42,449 bases of DNA from Gemmatimonadota bacterium (GCA_021324635.1 JAJPIS010000126.1:1-42449); one strand, 5' to 3'. Positions 1 to 6,438 are shown, numbered from the stretch's first letter. A program made the numbers and translations. Notes: generated by a model from the sequence alone, not told the origin.

Positions 1-37
1 CACTGGGGCGGCAGGACTCGAACCTGCAACTTCCCGG
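1..37 (-). other. Left attachment core (attL), 3' end of a tRNA gene
   Basis: These 37 bases recur exactly at 42413-42449. Read on the minus strand they give a 5-bp T stem (GCAGG/CCTGC), a canonical seven-base T loop (TTCGAGT) and a 3' acceptor strand CGCCCCA, so this is the last half of a tRNA gene. The anticodon arm is not in the window and the 5-bp anticodon stem cannot be rebuilt from the phage bases after position 37, so the tRNA identity is unknown. In the integrated state the intact tRNA would lie at the right end, its 5' half being chromosomal. A short assembler overlap of a circular contig is the alternative reading; a tRNA-derived repeat makes an attachment core more likely. Confidence 0.85.
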
Positions 38-139
38 CTCACCCAGGGGCGAGCTCTGCGTGATCGAAGGGGCGTAGCGGGGGGAGACGGCGCGGAATCG
101 TGCCGAAATACCCCCGAATATCCCGCGAAACGCGCGCTG

Positions 140-161
140 GATCTGCAACCGATCTGCAACC
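140..161 (+). promoter_or_regulatory. Tandem integrase arm-type sites, left arm
   Basis: Two perfect head-to-tail copies of GATCTGCAACC lie at 140-150 and 151-161, 102 bp inside the left core. The same orientation and the same 18-bp block TGCAACCGATCTGCAACC occur at 42339-42356 on the other side of the core. Paired direct repeats flanking a core at this distance are what lambda-type integrases bind with their N-terminal domain. The CTGCAAC part also occurs inside the core (24-30). Confidence 0.65.
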
Positions 162-219
162 ACGGCCCGGGCGTGGGGTGAGCGGGCTCGCGCTCCAGCG
201 CAGGACCGGTCACCGCGTG

Positions 220-1635
220 ATGCGCGACGTCGTGGCGTCGCTCGGGGCCCAGGCGCTCACCGATATCGGGAACGCCCAGCGCTTCGTGTATGCGCACGGC
301 GACAGTGTGCGCTACGTGCCGGCGCAGGAGGCGTGGTACGTCTACGACGGCCGGCGCTGGGCCTTGGACGAGACGTGCGAGGTCGAGCGGCGGTGTCAGG
401 CGACGGCCATGGACATCTACCGCGAGGTGCCCCACACGCTCGATGCGGACGCGCGGAAGGCGCTCGCCAAGTGGGCGCAGGCCTCGGAGAGCCATAGCCG
501 GCTCCGGGCCATGCAGGCGTGCGCGCAGGCGATCGAGGGCATCGCGATTCGGCCCGATGCCTTCGATGCGGATCCGTGGGCCTTGAACGTCGCCAACGGG
601 ACGATCGACCTCCGGACGGGCCAGCTCCGGCCGCATGCCCGCGAGGATCTCATCACGAAGGTCGCGCCCGTCGCGTACGACCCGCTCGCGCGGTGCGATC
701 GGTGGGAGCGGTTCGTGAGCGAGATCGCAGCCGGTCGCGCGGACTTAGTCGCGTTCCTCCAGCGGGCGCTCGGCTACTCGCTCACGGGTCTCACGCGGGA
801 CCAGTGCTTTTTCCTCTGCTACGGCGCTGGCGCGAATGGCAAGACGATCCTCTTCGAGACGCAGCGGAAACTCCGGGGCGGCTACGGGCTCGAGGCCGAC
901 TTCTCGACGTTCGTGGAGCAGCCCGTCGAGCGGCCGCGGCCCGATCTTGCGCGGCTTGCGGGCGCGCGGATGGTCTGCGCCGAGGAGGGGCGCGAGCGGG
1001 CGCGGCTCGCGGAGTCGGTCATCAAGTCGCTCACGGGCGGCTCGACGGTCACAGCGCGGTATCTCTACGGCCGGGAGTTCGAGTTCGAGCCGACGTTCAA
1101 GCTCTGGCTCGCGGCCAACCATCGGCCGCAGATCGCGGCCACGGACTACGGCATGTGGCGCCGCGTGCACTTGGTGCCCTTCGACGTGCGCTTCGAGGGG
1201 GAGAACCGGGACGACACGCTCCGCGAGACCTTGGCCGCCGAGCTGCCTGGGATCCTCGCGTGGACGGTCGCCGGGTGTCTCCTCTGGCAGCGCACGGGCC
1301 TCCGGCAGCCGCCCTGCGTCGAGCGTGCGACGGCCGACTACCGCGCCGAGTCGGATATCGTTGGCCAGTTCCTAAAAGAGCGGTGCGCCGAGGGCGGCGA
1401 GACGCCGGCGGGCGCGCTCTACCAGGCGTACCGGGCGTGGGCCGAGGAGAACGGCGAGCGGCCGATGACGGCGCAGATGTTCGGTCGCCGGCTGGGCGAG
1501 CGGGGGCTCCCGGTCGAACTCCGGCGGCTCCCCGCCGGCGTGGCGAAGATCCGACTCGGGGTCCGGCTCCTCTGGACGACCGCCAGGAGTGCTGTAACCG
1601 ATGTCACCGCTGTAACCAATCCGGGCGCCCACTAA
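220..1635 (+). CDS. Phage/plasmid primase-type SF3 helicase (P4/D5 family)
   Basis: A 471-residue protein that should unwind the phage origin as a hexamer. A D5_N-like region (about residues 115-190) precedes an SF3 helicase domain with Walker A GAGANGKT (202-209), Walker B MVCAEE (251-256), a sensor-type asparagine in LWLAANHRP (N300) and a following arginine pair (R314/R315). No Toprim or AEP primase domain is present, so priming must come from elsewhere. The frame is open from a GTG at 100, but that extension would translate the arm-type repeats; ATG 220 (or GTG 217) is the likelier start. The last residues (AVTDVTAVTNP) are encoded by repeats that belong to the putative origin. Confidence 0.88.
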   Translation: MRDVVASLGAQALTDIGNAQRFVYAHGDSVRYVPAQEAWYVYDGRRWALDETCEVERRCQATAMDIYREVPHTLDADARKALAKWAQASESHSRLRAMQACAQAIEGIAIRPDAFDADPWALNVANGTIDLRTGQLRPHAREDLITKVAPVAYDPLARCDRWERFVSEIAAGRADLVAFLQRALGYSLTGLTRDQCFFLCYGAGANGKTILFETQRKLRGGYGLEADFSTFVEQPVERPRPDLARLAGARMVCAEEGRERARLAESVIKSLTGGSTVTARYLYGREFEFEPTFKLWLAANHRPQIAATDYGMWRRVHLVPFDVRFEGENRDDTLRETLAAELPGILAWTVAGCLLWQRTGLRQPPCVERATADYRAESDIVGQFLKERCAEGGETPAGALYQAYRAWAEENGERPMTAQMFGRRLGERGLPVELRRLPAGVAKIRLGVRLLWTTARSAVTDVTAVTNPGAH

Positions 1636-1707
1636 GGAAAGTTCGCATATGCGCGCACACATGCGGGATTTACGTCTGAGAAGAAATATCGGTTACAATC
1701 GGTTACA
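1593..1707. promoter_or_regulatory. Putative replication origin with ATCGGTTACA repeats
   Basis: A perfect tandem pair of ATCGGTTACA lies at 1688-1697 and 1698-1707. Two copies in the opposite orientation, TGTAACCGAT (1593-1602) and TGTAACCAAT (1611-1620), lie in the last codons of the helicase gene. Between the pairs is the most AT-rich stretch nearby, with a 10-bp palindrome CGCATATGCG (1644-1653). Iterons plus an AT-rich core right after a replicative helicase gene suggest an origin. An operator for the downstream genes is the alternative. Confidence 0.5.
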
Positions 1708-1821
1708 GGGTACTACCCGCCGGCGGTTGTGGCGCGTTTCGTGGCCTCAACGCTCGCGGTGGGCGATTGGTGCTGTCCTCTGGCCAGGACACCCGTGGAG
1801 ATCCCCGGTGCCGGGGGAGCC

Positions 1822-2157
1822 ATGACCGCGGCCATTCGAGTCCGCGCGCTGGACCGCCGCGACGAGGGCGACCTGCAGCGCGAGGTGTGGCAGCTCCTGA
1901 AACTCGCGGGCTGCAAGTCCTACTGGCTCTCGCAGGTGCGGAAGACCCAGCAAACCAAAGGCGTGGCGGACATCCTGACGTTCTCGCCGCGCCGCGGCCA
2001 AGCGTGGATCGAGTGCAAGCACCCGAGGAGCCGGAGCTCGAAGCAGCGGCCGGAGCAGCTCGAGTTCCAGCAATGGTGCCACCGCTCGGGCGTCACGTAC
2101 CTCCTCGTCCGCGATGCGCAGACCGTGGCGGATTGGCTTTCCGGGAGGGCCGTATGA
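1822..2157 (+). CDS. VRR-NUC domain nuclease
   Basis: A 111-residue single-domain nuclease of the PD-(D/E)XK superfamily. Visible signature: E16 in the first helix, D50 in KGVADILTF, E64-x-K66 in AWIECKHP and the helix with Q83/Q84 in LEFQQW. VRR-NUC proteins are common next to phage helicase-primase genes and are thought to resolve branched replication intermediates. The start at ATG 1822 is chosen for the GGGGGAG ribosome site just upstream; the frame stays open further 5' but over non-coding-looking sequence. The stop overlaps the next start (ATGA). Confidence 0.85.
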   Translation: MTAAIRVRALDRRDEGDLQREVWQLLKLAGCKSYWLSQVRKTQQTKGVADILTFSPRRGQAWIECKHPRSRSSKQRPEQLEFQQWCHRSGVTYLLVRDAQTVADWLSGRAV

Positions 2158-2318
2158 CGGATCTCGGGCGCGCACTGGCGGTCGCAGAGGCGTCGTGCCG
2201 GGTGTGGGCGCGCTACCGCGCGCTGCCATGGTGGAAGCGCCTCATCACGCCGCGGCCCACCTATCTCGACGCGTTGGTTGAGGCGTCGCGCGCGGCGCTC
2301 GGGGTGAAGGCGCCATGA
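2154..2318 (+). CDS. Small conserved-looking phage protein, 54 aa
   Basis: A 54-residue basic, tryptophan-rich protein (WARYRALPWWKRLITPRP in the middle). It starts inside the stop of the nuclease gene (ATGA overlap) and ends inside the start of the next short gene, so translational coupling supports it as real. No catalytic motif or membrane segment is visible. Its place between the nuclease and the repeat protein puts it in the replication/early cluster. The function is unknown. Confidence 0.6.
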   Translation: MTDLGRALAVAEASCRVWARYRALPWWKRLITPRPTYLDALVEASRAALGVKAP

Positions 2319-2386
2319 TCGCCTGGCTCAAGAAACTCTGGACGAAGCTGCTGGACCGGCTGCTCGGGTACCATGACACGAACTAG
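2315..2386 (+). CDS. Very small amphipathic peptide, 23 aa
   Basis: A 23-residue frame, beginning MIAWLKKLWTKLLDRLLGYH, with an ATGA overlap to the preceding gene. The alternation of hydrophobic (I, L, W) and basic residues would make an amphipathic helix able to lie on a membrane or pack on another helix. It is supported only by the coupling and composition, so it may be a chance frame. Confidence 0.4.
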   Translation: MIAWLKKLWTKLLDRLLGYHDTN

Positions 2387-2416
2387 TGACACCTCATATA
2401 CGGGAGCGCTGGCACG

Positions 2417-3331
2417 ATGCTGACACCGGTGCTGCGGTTGGCGAAGGGCGGGCATACGAGCCGCGAGCAGGGCATGTGCGCGATGGAGGCTGCGGCCTAT
2501 GTGGCGAACCTGCCGCACTCGGACCGGCCGGAGTGTGTGTCGCCCGTGATCGGGGTGTGGTTCCGGAACTGGAACGACGCGATGGACGACGACGACCGGC
2601 AAATGCTGGCGCCCTACACGGTCAAGGTGCTGGGCACGGCGACCGGCCAGGGCGACGAGCTGACGCGCTCGTGGATGGCGCTCGACTGGCTCTGTCGCGT
2701 GCAGACCCCAGCGTGGCTCCGGCTCGCGGGACTCACGGCCGAAGCGCAAGCGCTCGAAGCGACGGCCCGCATCGTCGACGCCGTGACTGCGCGCGTAGCC
2801 CAACCCGCGCTCGATACAGCGCGAGCGAAAGCGAGCGCCGCGGGGGCTGCCGCGTGGGCTGCCGCGTGGGCTGCCGCGGGGGATGCCGCGGGGGATGCCG
2901 CGGGGGATGCCGCGTGGGCTGCCGCGTGGGCTGCCGCGAGGGCTGCCGCGGGGGCTGCCGCGTGGGATGCCGCGTGGGCTGCCGCGGGGGCTGCCGCGAG
3001 GGCTGCCGCGAGGGCTGCCGCGGGGGATGCCGCGGGGGATGCCGCGGGGGCTGCCGCGGGGGATGCCGCGGGGGATGCCGCGTGGGCTGCCGCGAGGGCT
3101 GCCGCGGGGGCTGCCGCGTGGGCTGCCGCGAGGGCTGCCGCGGGGGATGCCGCGGGGGATGCCGCGTGGGCTGCCGCGAGGGCTGCCGCAAGGGATGCGC
3201 TCCGACCTACGGTCGTCGCGCTCCAGCGGTCAGCGCTCGGGCTGTTAGACGAGATGATCCAGGTCGGCGAGCGTGAGTCGGTGCCGCTCGTGAAGGAGCG
3301 GGTAGCGTATGTGCTGGCGGACAATGGGTAG
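2417..3331 (+). CDS. Ala-rich tetrapeptide-repeat protein
   Basis: A 304-residue protein in three parts. Residues 1-142 form a globular-looking N-terminal part with [18 protein letters not shown], a motif I recall from hypothetical proteins of actinobacteria and their phages. Residues 143-262 are 30 copies of a tetrapeptide (G/W/R)-(A/D)-A-A. Residues 263-304 are a charged C-terminal helix. The repeats should form one long alanine helix with Trp, Arg or Gly every fourth residue. A GGGAG site lies about 10 bases upstream of ATG 2417. Overlapping open frames on both strands are by-products of the stop-free 12-bp repeat. The function is unknown; some alanine-rich families of this style are labelled immunity proteins, but nothing here proves that. 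Confidence 0.8.
   Translation: MLTPVLRLAKGGHTSREQGMCAMEAAAYVANLPHSDRPECVSPVIGVWFRNWNDAMDDDDRQMLAPYTVKVLGTATGQGDELTRSWMALDWLCRVQTPAWLRLAGLTAEAQALEATARIVDAVTARVAQPALDTARAKASAAGAAAWAAAWAAAGDAAGDAAGDAAWAAAWAAARAAAGAAAWDAAWAAAGAAARAAARAAAGDAAGDAAGAAAGDAAGDAAWAAARAAAGAAAWAAARAAAGDAAGDAAWAAARAAARDALRPTVVALQRSALGLLDEMIQVGERESVPLVKERVAYVLADNG
2843..3202 (+). repeat. 30 tandem 12-bp units inside the Ala-rich gene
   Basis: Thirty in-frame units of the form NGG GMT GCC GCG, the last imperfect. Among the 29 regular units codon 1 is GGG 14 times, TGG 9 times and AGG 6 times, never CGG; codon 2 is GCT or GAT. Nearly all variation sits at two base positions per unit. GAT follows GGG in 9 of 14 units, TGG in 1 of 9 and AGG in none of 6, so the two variable positions are not independent. 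Confidence 0.97.
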
Positions 3332-3393
3332 TGGCAACGATTGCCATAGCTGACTAGAAGTTCGGTTCTCACATCTGATCCCTGAGCGAGTGC

Positions 3394-3615
3394 ATGATGC
3401 TGTCGTATCAGCGTGACCGTGACTTCGACGTATTGGAAGTGTCCGTGCGGACGCTGCGGCAGATCGCCACACTGCATGCGACGCCGAACCTGCCGATCAC
3501 GCTAGAGGGGCGGCTAAAGGGTGCCGAGACGTATATGGCCGGCGTCGTAGAGGCCGCGCTCGATGCGGCGCTGTGTCGTCCGGTTCGGGAAGTGAAGGAG
3601 CCCGCCAATGGCTGA
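3394..3615 (+). CDS. Small phage protein ending in the EPANG junction
   Basis: A 73-residue protein (ATG 3394; a second ATG follows at 3397). A beta-alpha pattern can be guessed from FDVLEVSVRTLRQIATL and a helix AYMAGVVEAALDAAL-like region, but no family is recognised. Its last five residues, EPANG, are the coding read-out of the repeated junction shared with the next three genes, and its stop lies 8 bases into the next gene. Confidence 0.55.
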   Translation: MMLSYQRDRDFDVLEVSVRTLRQIATLHATPNLPITLEGRLKGAETYMAGVVEAALDAALCRPVREVKEPANG

Positions 3616-3618
3616 GAC
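3597..3618 (+). repeat. Gene-junction repeat, copy 1
   Basis: A 22-bp block beginning GGAGCCCGCCAATGGCTGAG and ending in AC. GGAG serves as ribosome site, ATG (3608) starts the downstream gene, and TGA (3613-3615) stops the upstream gene in another frame. The block is identical at 3757-3778 and 3959-3980 and nearly so at 4176-4194. Confidence 0.9.
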
Positions 3619-3775
3619 TCACAAGTGCACGACGGACGGGCCGTGCTGCTGCTACCAGTGGGGCGACGAGCCCAACTACAGGTGCCCTCGGCACGGCTTC
3701 TACGCCGGCAACCGCTGCACGATCTGCGGTCGGTTCATGCGTGTCGTGCAGGTTCAGGAGCCCGCCAATGGCTGA
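3608..3775 (+). CDS. Small cysteine-rich zinc-binding-like protein
   Basis: A 55-residue protein with seven cysteines, including CCC near residue 13-15 and two later pairs (C26 with H29; CTIC at 37-40), a spacing able to hold one or two zinc ions. It begins MAET and ends EPANG because both ends lie in junction-repeat copies 1 and 2. It overlaps each neighbour by 8 bases, which implies coupled translation. Small zinc-ribbon proteins in phage early regions often bind nucleic acid or host RNA polymerase; that role is a guess here. Confidence 0.65.
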   Translation: MAETHKCTTDGPCCCYQWGDEPNYRCPRHGFYAGNRCTICGRFMRVVQVQEPANG

Positions 3776-3778
3776 GAC
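3757..3778 (+). repeat. Gene-junction repeat, copy 2
   Basis: Identical to copy 1 over 22 bp. It carries the ribosome site and ATG (3768) of the next gene and the stop (3773-3775) of the cysteine-rich gene. Confidence 0.9.
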
Positions 3779-3977
3779 GATCAGTGTCGGCCCTGGCTGG
3801 ACCGTCTGCGGCCGATGTGGCCAGCCCGTGCCGTGGCGCGACATGGAGTGTACTGGGGTCGTAGAGCACCTGTGCGTCGCCGACGGCGACCGCGCGTTTC
3901 TGTGCACTCGCACTTGGCGCTCGTTCGTGCTCCGCGCCGACGGTACTCGGCATCCGCCGGAGCCCGCCAATGGCTGA
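3768..3977 (+). CDS. Small protein with zinc-knuckle-like cysteines
   Basis: A 69-residue protein, MAET at the start and EPANG at the end. CGRC (14-17) together with C28 and C36 or C46 could bind zinc. Otherwise it is not recognised. Its two ends are junction-repeat copies 2 and 3, so the gene is a cassette bounded by direct repeats in the same orientation. Confidence 0.6.
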   Translation: MAETISVGPGWTVCGRCGQPVPWRDMECTGVVEHLCVADGDRAFLCTRTWRSFVLRADGTRHPPEPANG

Positions 3978-3980
3978 GAC
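3959..3980 (+). repeat. Gene-junction repeat, copy 3
   Basis: Identical to copies 1 and 2 over 22 bp, with the ATG at 3970 and the upstream stop at 3975-3977. Confidence 0.9.
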
Positions 3981-4194
3981 GCAAGCTGACCGGATCGCGG
4001 AGATTGAACGCCGCTGTCGCCGCGCACCCGGAGGGCCGTGGTACATCGATCGCGGCGTTACGGAGCGACTCGCGATCGCAGAAGGCCACCCGGAGTTCGC
4101 CGAGCCGGTCGCAGAGTTGATCGCGCACGCTCCTGACGACCTGCGGTGGCTGCTGACTCTCGTGAAGCCACTATCGGAGCCCGCCAATGGCTAA
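3970..4194 (+). CDS. Ea22-like small phage protein, first of a tandem pair
   Basis: A 74-residue protein with the layout R(R/L)..PG.PW...D at the N-terminal side and AP.DL..LL..V near the end. This is the pattern of the short phage proteins usually labelled ead/Ea22-like. The next gene has the same layout (PGPW, then AAAPTDLARAVALI), so the two are probably paralogues. It starts with MAET and ends with EPANG from the junction repeats. The role of the family in lambdoid early regions is poorly known. Confidence 0.55.
   Translation: MAETQADRIAEIERRCRRAPGGPWYIDRGVTERLAIAEGHPEFAEPVAELIAHAPDDLRWLLTLVKPLSEPANG
4176..4194 (+). repeat. Gene-junction repeat, copy 4 (divergent end)
   Basis: Shares GGAGCCCGCCAATGGCT with the other three copies and then changes to AA, so the upstream stop is TAA (4192-4194) instead of TGA. 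The ATG of the next gene is at 4187. The EPANG ending is kept, but the downstream protein starts MAND instead of MAET. Confidence 0.85.
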
Positions 4195-4576
4195 CGACGC
4201 CCCGCGCGAGGCGCCCAGCGGGCCGCTCGACCCGGAGACGGAGGCGTGGCTGGCGGCCGTCGCCGCGCGGCTCGCCGCCTGTACGCCGGGCCCGTGGATG
4301 GGCGCGCCGGCTGACGCCGAGTACCACGACGGTCTCGTGGCGCAGGCGTCAAGCGGTGGCACGATCGCCCGCGTGGACTATGGCGCCCAGACGGGCGCGC
4401 ACCAGCCGGACGGCGACCTGGCGCTCATCGCGGCGGCGCCAACCGATCTGGCACGCGCTGTCGCGCTCATCCGCGCCCTAGAGGCCGAGAACGTGGCACT
4501 GTTCGCCCGCGTAACCATGTCGGCTGCGCCTCATCGACGACGTACCGGCCGCGCCGATGCCGACCTTTCCGCATGA
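4187..4576 (+). CDS. Ea22-like small phage protein, second of the pair
   Basis: A 129-residue protein. Residues about 20-105 carry the PGPW...D...A...DLALIAAAPTDLARAVALI layout of Ea22-like proteins. After ALEAENVALFARV the sequence turns into an arginine-rich tail that reads, in another frame, over the beginning of the methyltransferase remnant. The natural end was probably lost when the downstream sequence was joined on. It is coupled to the preceding gene by junction repeat 4. Confidence 0.55.
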   Translation: MANDAPREAPSGPLDPETEAWLAAVAARLAACTPGPWMGAPADAEYHDGLVAQASSGGTIARVDYGAQTGAHQPDGDLALIAAAPTDLARAVALIRALEAENVALFARVTMSAAPHRRRTGRADADLSA

Positions 4577-4961
4577 CGACTACATCTGCGACCGCCATGT
4601 GCTCAACGCCCGTTGGCTCGGGCAGGAGCAGGACCGCTCGCGGTCCTTTGTGCATGGGCGCCGTTGGTGTGCCAAGGTGCGCCCGCTACGCATCGAAACC
4701 CTGGCGCTCGAGCCAGCGGCATACGCGCGGACCGTCACATCGTCGCACGCCGGCGGCCGTCCGCGTATGAAGGGTCGTATCGAATCGCTCAGCGTCGAGG
4801 AGGCGTTGCGGCGTCAGGGATGCCCGCCCGAGTTCTTCGGGCCTGACTCGCCATTCAAGCGGCAGAAGCAACTGAAAATGATCGCCCAGGGCGTCCCGCT
4901 CCCGATGGGACGCGCGGTCGCGCGAGCCGTGCGCGCGGCGCTAGCGGAGCAGGCGGCGTGA
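4557..4961 (+). pseudogene. C-terminal half of a cytosine-5 DNA methyltransferase
   Basis: A 134-residue product that matches only the end of C5-cytosine methyltransferases. VLNARWLGQEQDRSRSF (15-31) corresponds to motif VIII (QxRxR), ESLSVEEALRRQGCP (76-90) to motif IX, and AQGVPLPMGRAVARAV (110-125) to motif X. Motifs I, IV (catalytic PCQ) and VI (ENV) are absent; in this frame a stop lies at 4512, so no upstream half can be read. It could be a remnant left by deletion or one subunit of a split enzyme whose partner is elsewhere. The intervening target-recognition stretch is only about 40 residues. Alone it cannot methylate DNA. Confidence 0.65.
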
Positions 4962-4986
4962 TGCATCGCCTCACGCATAGGAGCGC

Positions 4987-5295
4987 ATGATGGTTGACGT
5001 AGCACAGCACAATCGCGCGGCGCGGCGCAGTAAGGAGGAGCGGGCCGTCGCGGCGCGATTCGGCACGCGGCGGGGTACGGGTTTCGCGAGCCGGCTGGAG
5101 CCGACGTACGACGGCATCCCTCTAGAGCATGCCAATGGCGGTCTCAAGGCGGCTGCTGAAGCTGTGGCCACCTACCTCCGTGACCATCGCGGATACAACG
5201 CGAGCAGCCGGCACGACCCGCACTCCGAGAGCGTGGCCTGGTTGCTGAACGTCTTGCTCGACTGCGCGCGGCACGCCTACCCGCCAGCCAGGTAG
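4987..5295 (+). CDS. Hypothetical phage protein, 102 aa
   Basis: A 102-residue basic protein, ATG 4987 with TAGGAG just upstream (ATG 4990 is also possible). The N-terminal third is rich in Arg; the C-terminal part (AWLLNVLLDCARHAY) looks helical. No motif is recognised. It contains LEHANGG, resembling the EPANG junction peptide, because the DNA there has GAG CAT GCC AAT GGC; this is probably chance. Its 3' end overlaps the convergent minus-strand HTH gene by 19 bases. Confidence 0.5.
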   Translation: MMVDVAQHNRAARRSKEERAVAARFGTRRGTGFASRLEPTYDGIPLEHANGGLKAAAEAVATYLRDHRGYNASSRHDPHSESVAWLLNVLLDCARHAYPPAR

Positions 5296-5480
5296 CGCGT
5301 GAGTCGCCGGAGCACGACGGCCGGGATCGGGACGGCGCCCGCTTGCCAGCGGCGCACCGTGCGCTCGTCGCGCGTCAGCACGTCCTCGGCAAACCGGCGC
5401 GCGCTGAGCCCCGAGCGGTCGATCGCCGCTCGGAGCAGGTCGCGCGGATCGGGGTCAGCGCGAGCGCGCGTCACAGGCAA
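5277..5480 (-). CDS. Small HTH DNA-binding protein
   Basis: Up to 67 residues, from TTG 5480 or, more likely, GTG 5474. Residues about 13-62 form a helix-turn-helix of XRE style: DLLRAAIDRSGLSARRFAEDVL, then DERTVRRWQAG, then PIPAVVLRRL. It is the last gene of the minus-strand operon from 7311. It is small enough to act as a Cro-like or operon-autoregulating protein; the palindrome in the promoter at 7408-7419 is a candidate target. That pairing is inference. Confidence 0.65.
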   Translation of the reverse strand: MPVTRARADPDPRDLLRAAIDRSGLSARRFAEDVLTRDERTVRRWQAGAVPIPAVVLRRLTRYLAGG

Positions 5481-5487
5481 GCACCTG

Positions 5488-5835
5488 TTACCACCCGTGT
5501 GCGCCGGGAACTGCGCTATCGAGGCGCGCGTCCACGGGCACCGCGTCCGCGCGTTGCAGGTATGCGCGCCGCGCCGCCTCGAACGCCTTCCGCTCGGCCG
5601 CCTCCTCCTCGGGCGTCGGATCGTAGGTCTCGCCGTACACCCGCGTGCCGTCTTGGTAGCGGATGCGCGCCGCCTTCCGCTCGCTCAGGATTCCGCTCTC
5701 GAGCCAGCCAATCGCGGGGTTGGCCGCCATCGTCCGGTCATAGGCGCGGTCGATCCACGCCAGCGCCTCGCGGCGCGAGGTAAACCGCTGCCAGGCGTGG
5801 TGGACGCTGCCAGGTATGCCGATGCGTGCGATCAT
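5488..5835 (-). CDS. Hypothetical protein, 115 aa
   Basis: A 115-residue mixed alpha/beta protein starting at ATG 5835 with GGAGGG upstream on the minus strand. It has IRYQDGTRVYGETYDPTPEEEAAERKAFEAARRAYL, a short beta hairpin followed by a charged helix. No family is recognised. It lies 3 bases after the preceding gene's stop and 7 bases before the HTH gene, so it is part of one transcription unit. Confidence 0.55.
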   Translation of the reverse strand: MIARIGIPGSVHHAWQRFTSRREALAWIDRAYDRTMAANPAIGWLESGILSERKAARIRYQDGTRVYGETYDPTPEEEAAERKAFEAARRAYLQRADAVPVDARLDSAVPGAHGW

Positions 5836-5838
5836 GGG

Positions 5839-6057
5839 TTAGCCCTCCTCTTGGCTGTCGGCGGCACGCCGCCGGTGGTGTTCCGCCCGTCGCAGCGCGG
5901 CCACCGCTTGGCGTGCCTCGGGGTAGTGTCGGCCGAGGCCCAGGGGTGGCTCCCCTGGGCGCTCCAGCTGATAGCTCGTCTCGTCGTCGTGTGTGACGAG
6001 CGCGTCGGGCCAGAGGATCTGGACCTCGCGGGACAGGTAGCCGTCGATCGATCGCAC
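5839..6057 (-). CDS. Hypothetical protein, 72 aa
   Basis: A 72-residue protein from a GTG (6057) that directly follows the stop of the upstream gene. The sequence SYQLERPGEPPLGLGRHYPEARQAVAAL suggests a small beta sheet plus helix. The tail is Arg/Ala rich. It is not recognised; it is kept because of its tight packing in the minus-strand operon. Confidence 0.5.
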   Translation of the reverse strand: MRSIDGYLSREVQILWPDALVTHDDETSYQLERPGEPPLGLGRHYPEARQAVAALRRAEHHRRRAADSQEEG

Positions 6058-6060
6058 GGG

Positions 6061-6363
6061 TCAGGCCCCCCGAGCCCACGGGTAGTCACGCTGGTACCAC
6101 CGCAGCACCTGCGCCTGCGTCCGCCGATGCTCGCGCCGGAGCACATCGACGAGCGGCCCGTCAGCAGGGTACCACAGCAGCGTCGGCCCGGAGGAGCAGA
6201 GCCCTTCGCAGATCTGCCGGCCGTCGATTCCGTAGCGGACGTACCCGCCATTGGGCGGTGCGTAGTACTCGGTCTCGACGTACTCGTCACGCAGGTCGTC
6301 CCACTCGGAGACCGTGGCGCGGTGGGGGAAGTGCGGGTCAGCGGCAAATCGGGTGCGTGGCAT
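6061..6363 (-). CDS. Hypothetical protein, 100 aa
   Basis: A 100-residue acidic and aromatic-rich protein from ATG 6363, preceded on the minus strand by a GAGGAG ribosome site. It shows WDDLRDEYVETEYYAPPNGG and a C-terminal RREHRRTQAQVLRWYQRDYPW that should be helical. Nothing identifies a family. It is separated from the larger upstream gene by 111 bases that include a strong hairpin. Confidence 0.55.
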   Translation of the reverse strand: MPRTRFAADPHFPHRATVSEWDDLRDEYVETEYYAPPNGGYVRYGIDGRQICEGLCSSGPTLLWYPADGPLVDVLRREHRRTQAQVLRWYQRDYPWARGA

Positions 6364-6438
6364 CGCTCAGTCTCCTCGGGGAGATACAGACAGGGTCGGG
6401 TCCACACCCGGGACTCCTCGGGGCCGATGGCGGATCTA

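Noticed and set aside
1..60. Complete tRNA gene at the left end
   Set aside because: Only the T arm and 3' acceptor strand are present; the adjoining phage bases do not form an anticodon arm with a seven-base loop.
100..219. N-terminal extension of the helicase from GTG 100
   Set aside because: It would translate the arm-type repeats and has no family resemblance; the conserved-looking sequence begins at 220.
2843..3202. CRISPR array
   Set aside because: Units are 12 bp, contiguous and in frame, with no unique spacers and no cas genes.
2386..3477. Several long overlapping open frames on both strands across the alanine-repeat gene
   Set aside because: A 12-bp repeat without stops keeps all frames open; only the 2417-3331 frame has a structured N-terminus and C-terminus and a usable ribosome site.
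5131..5149. Fifth copy of the junction repeat
   Set aside because: GAGCATGCCAATGGCGG resembles it but lies inside a gene, differs at several bases and makes no start-stop overlap.
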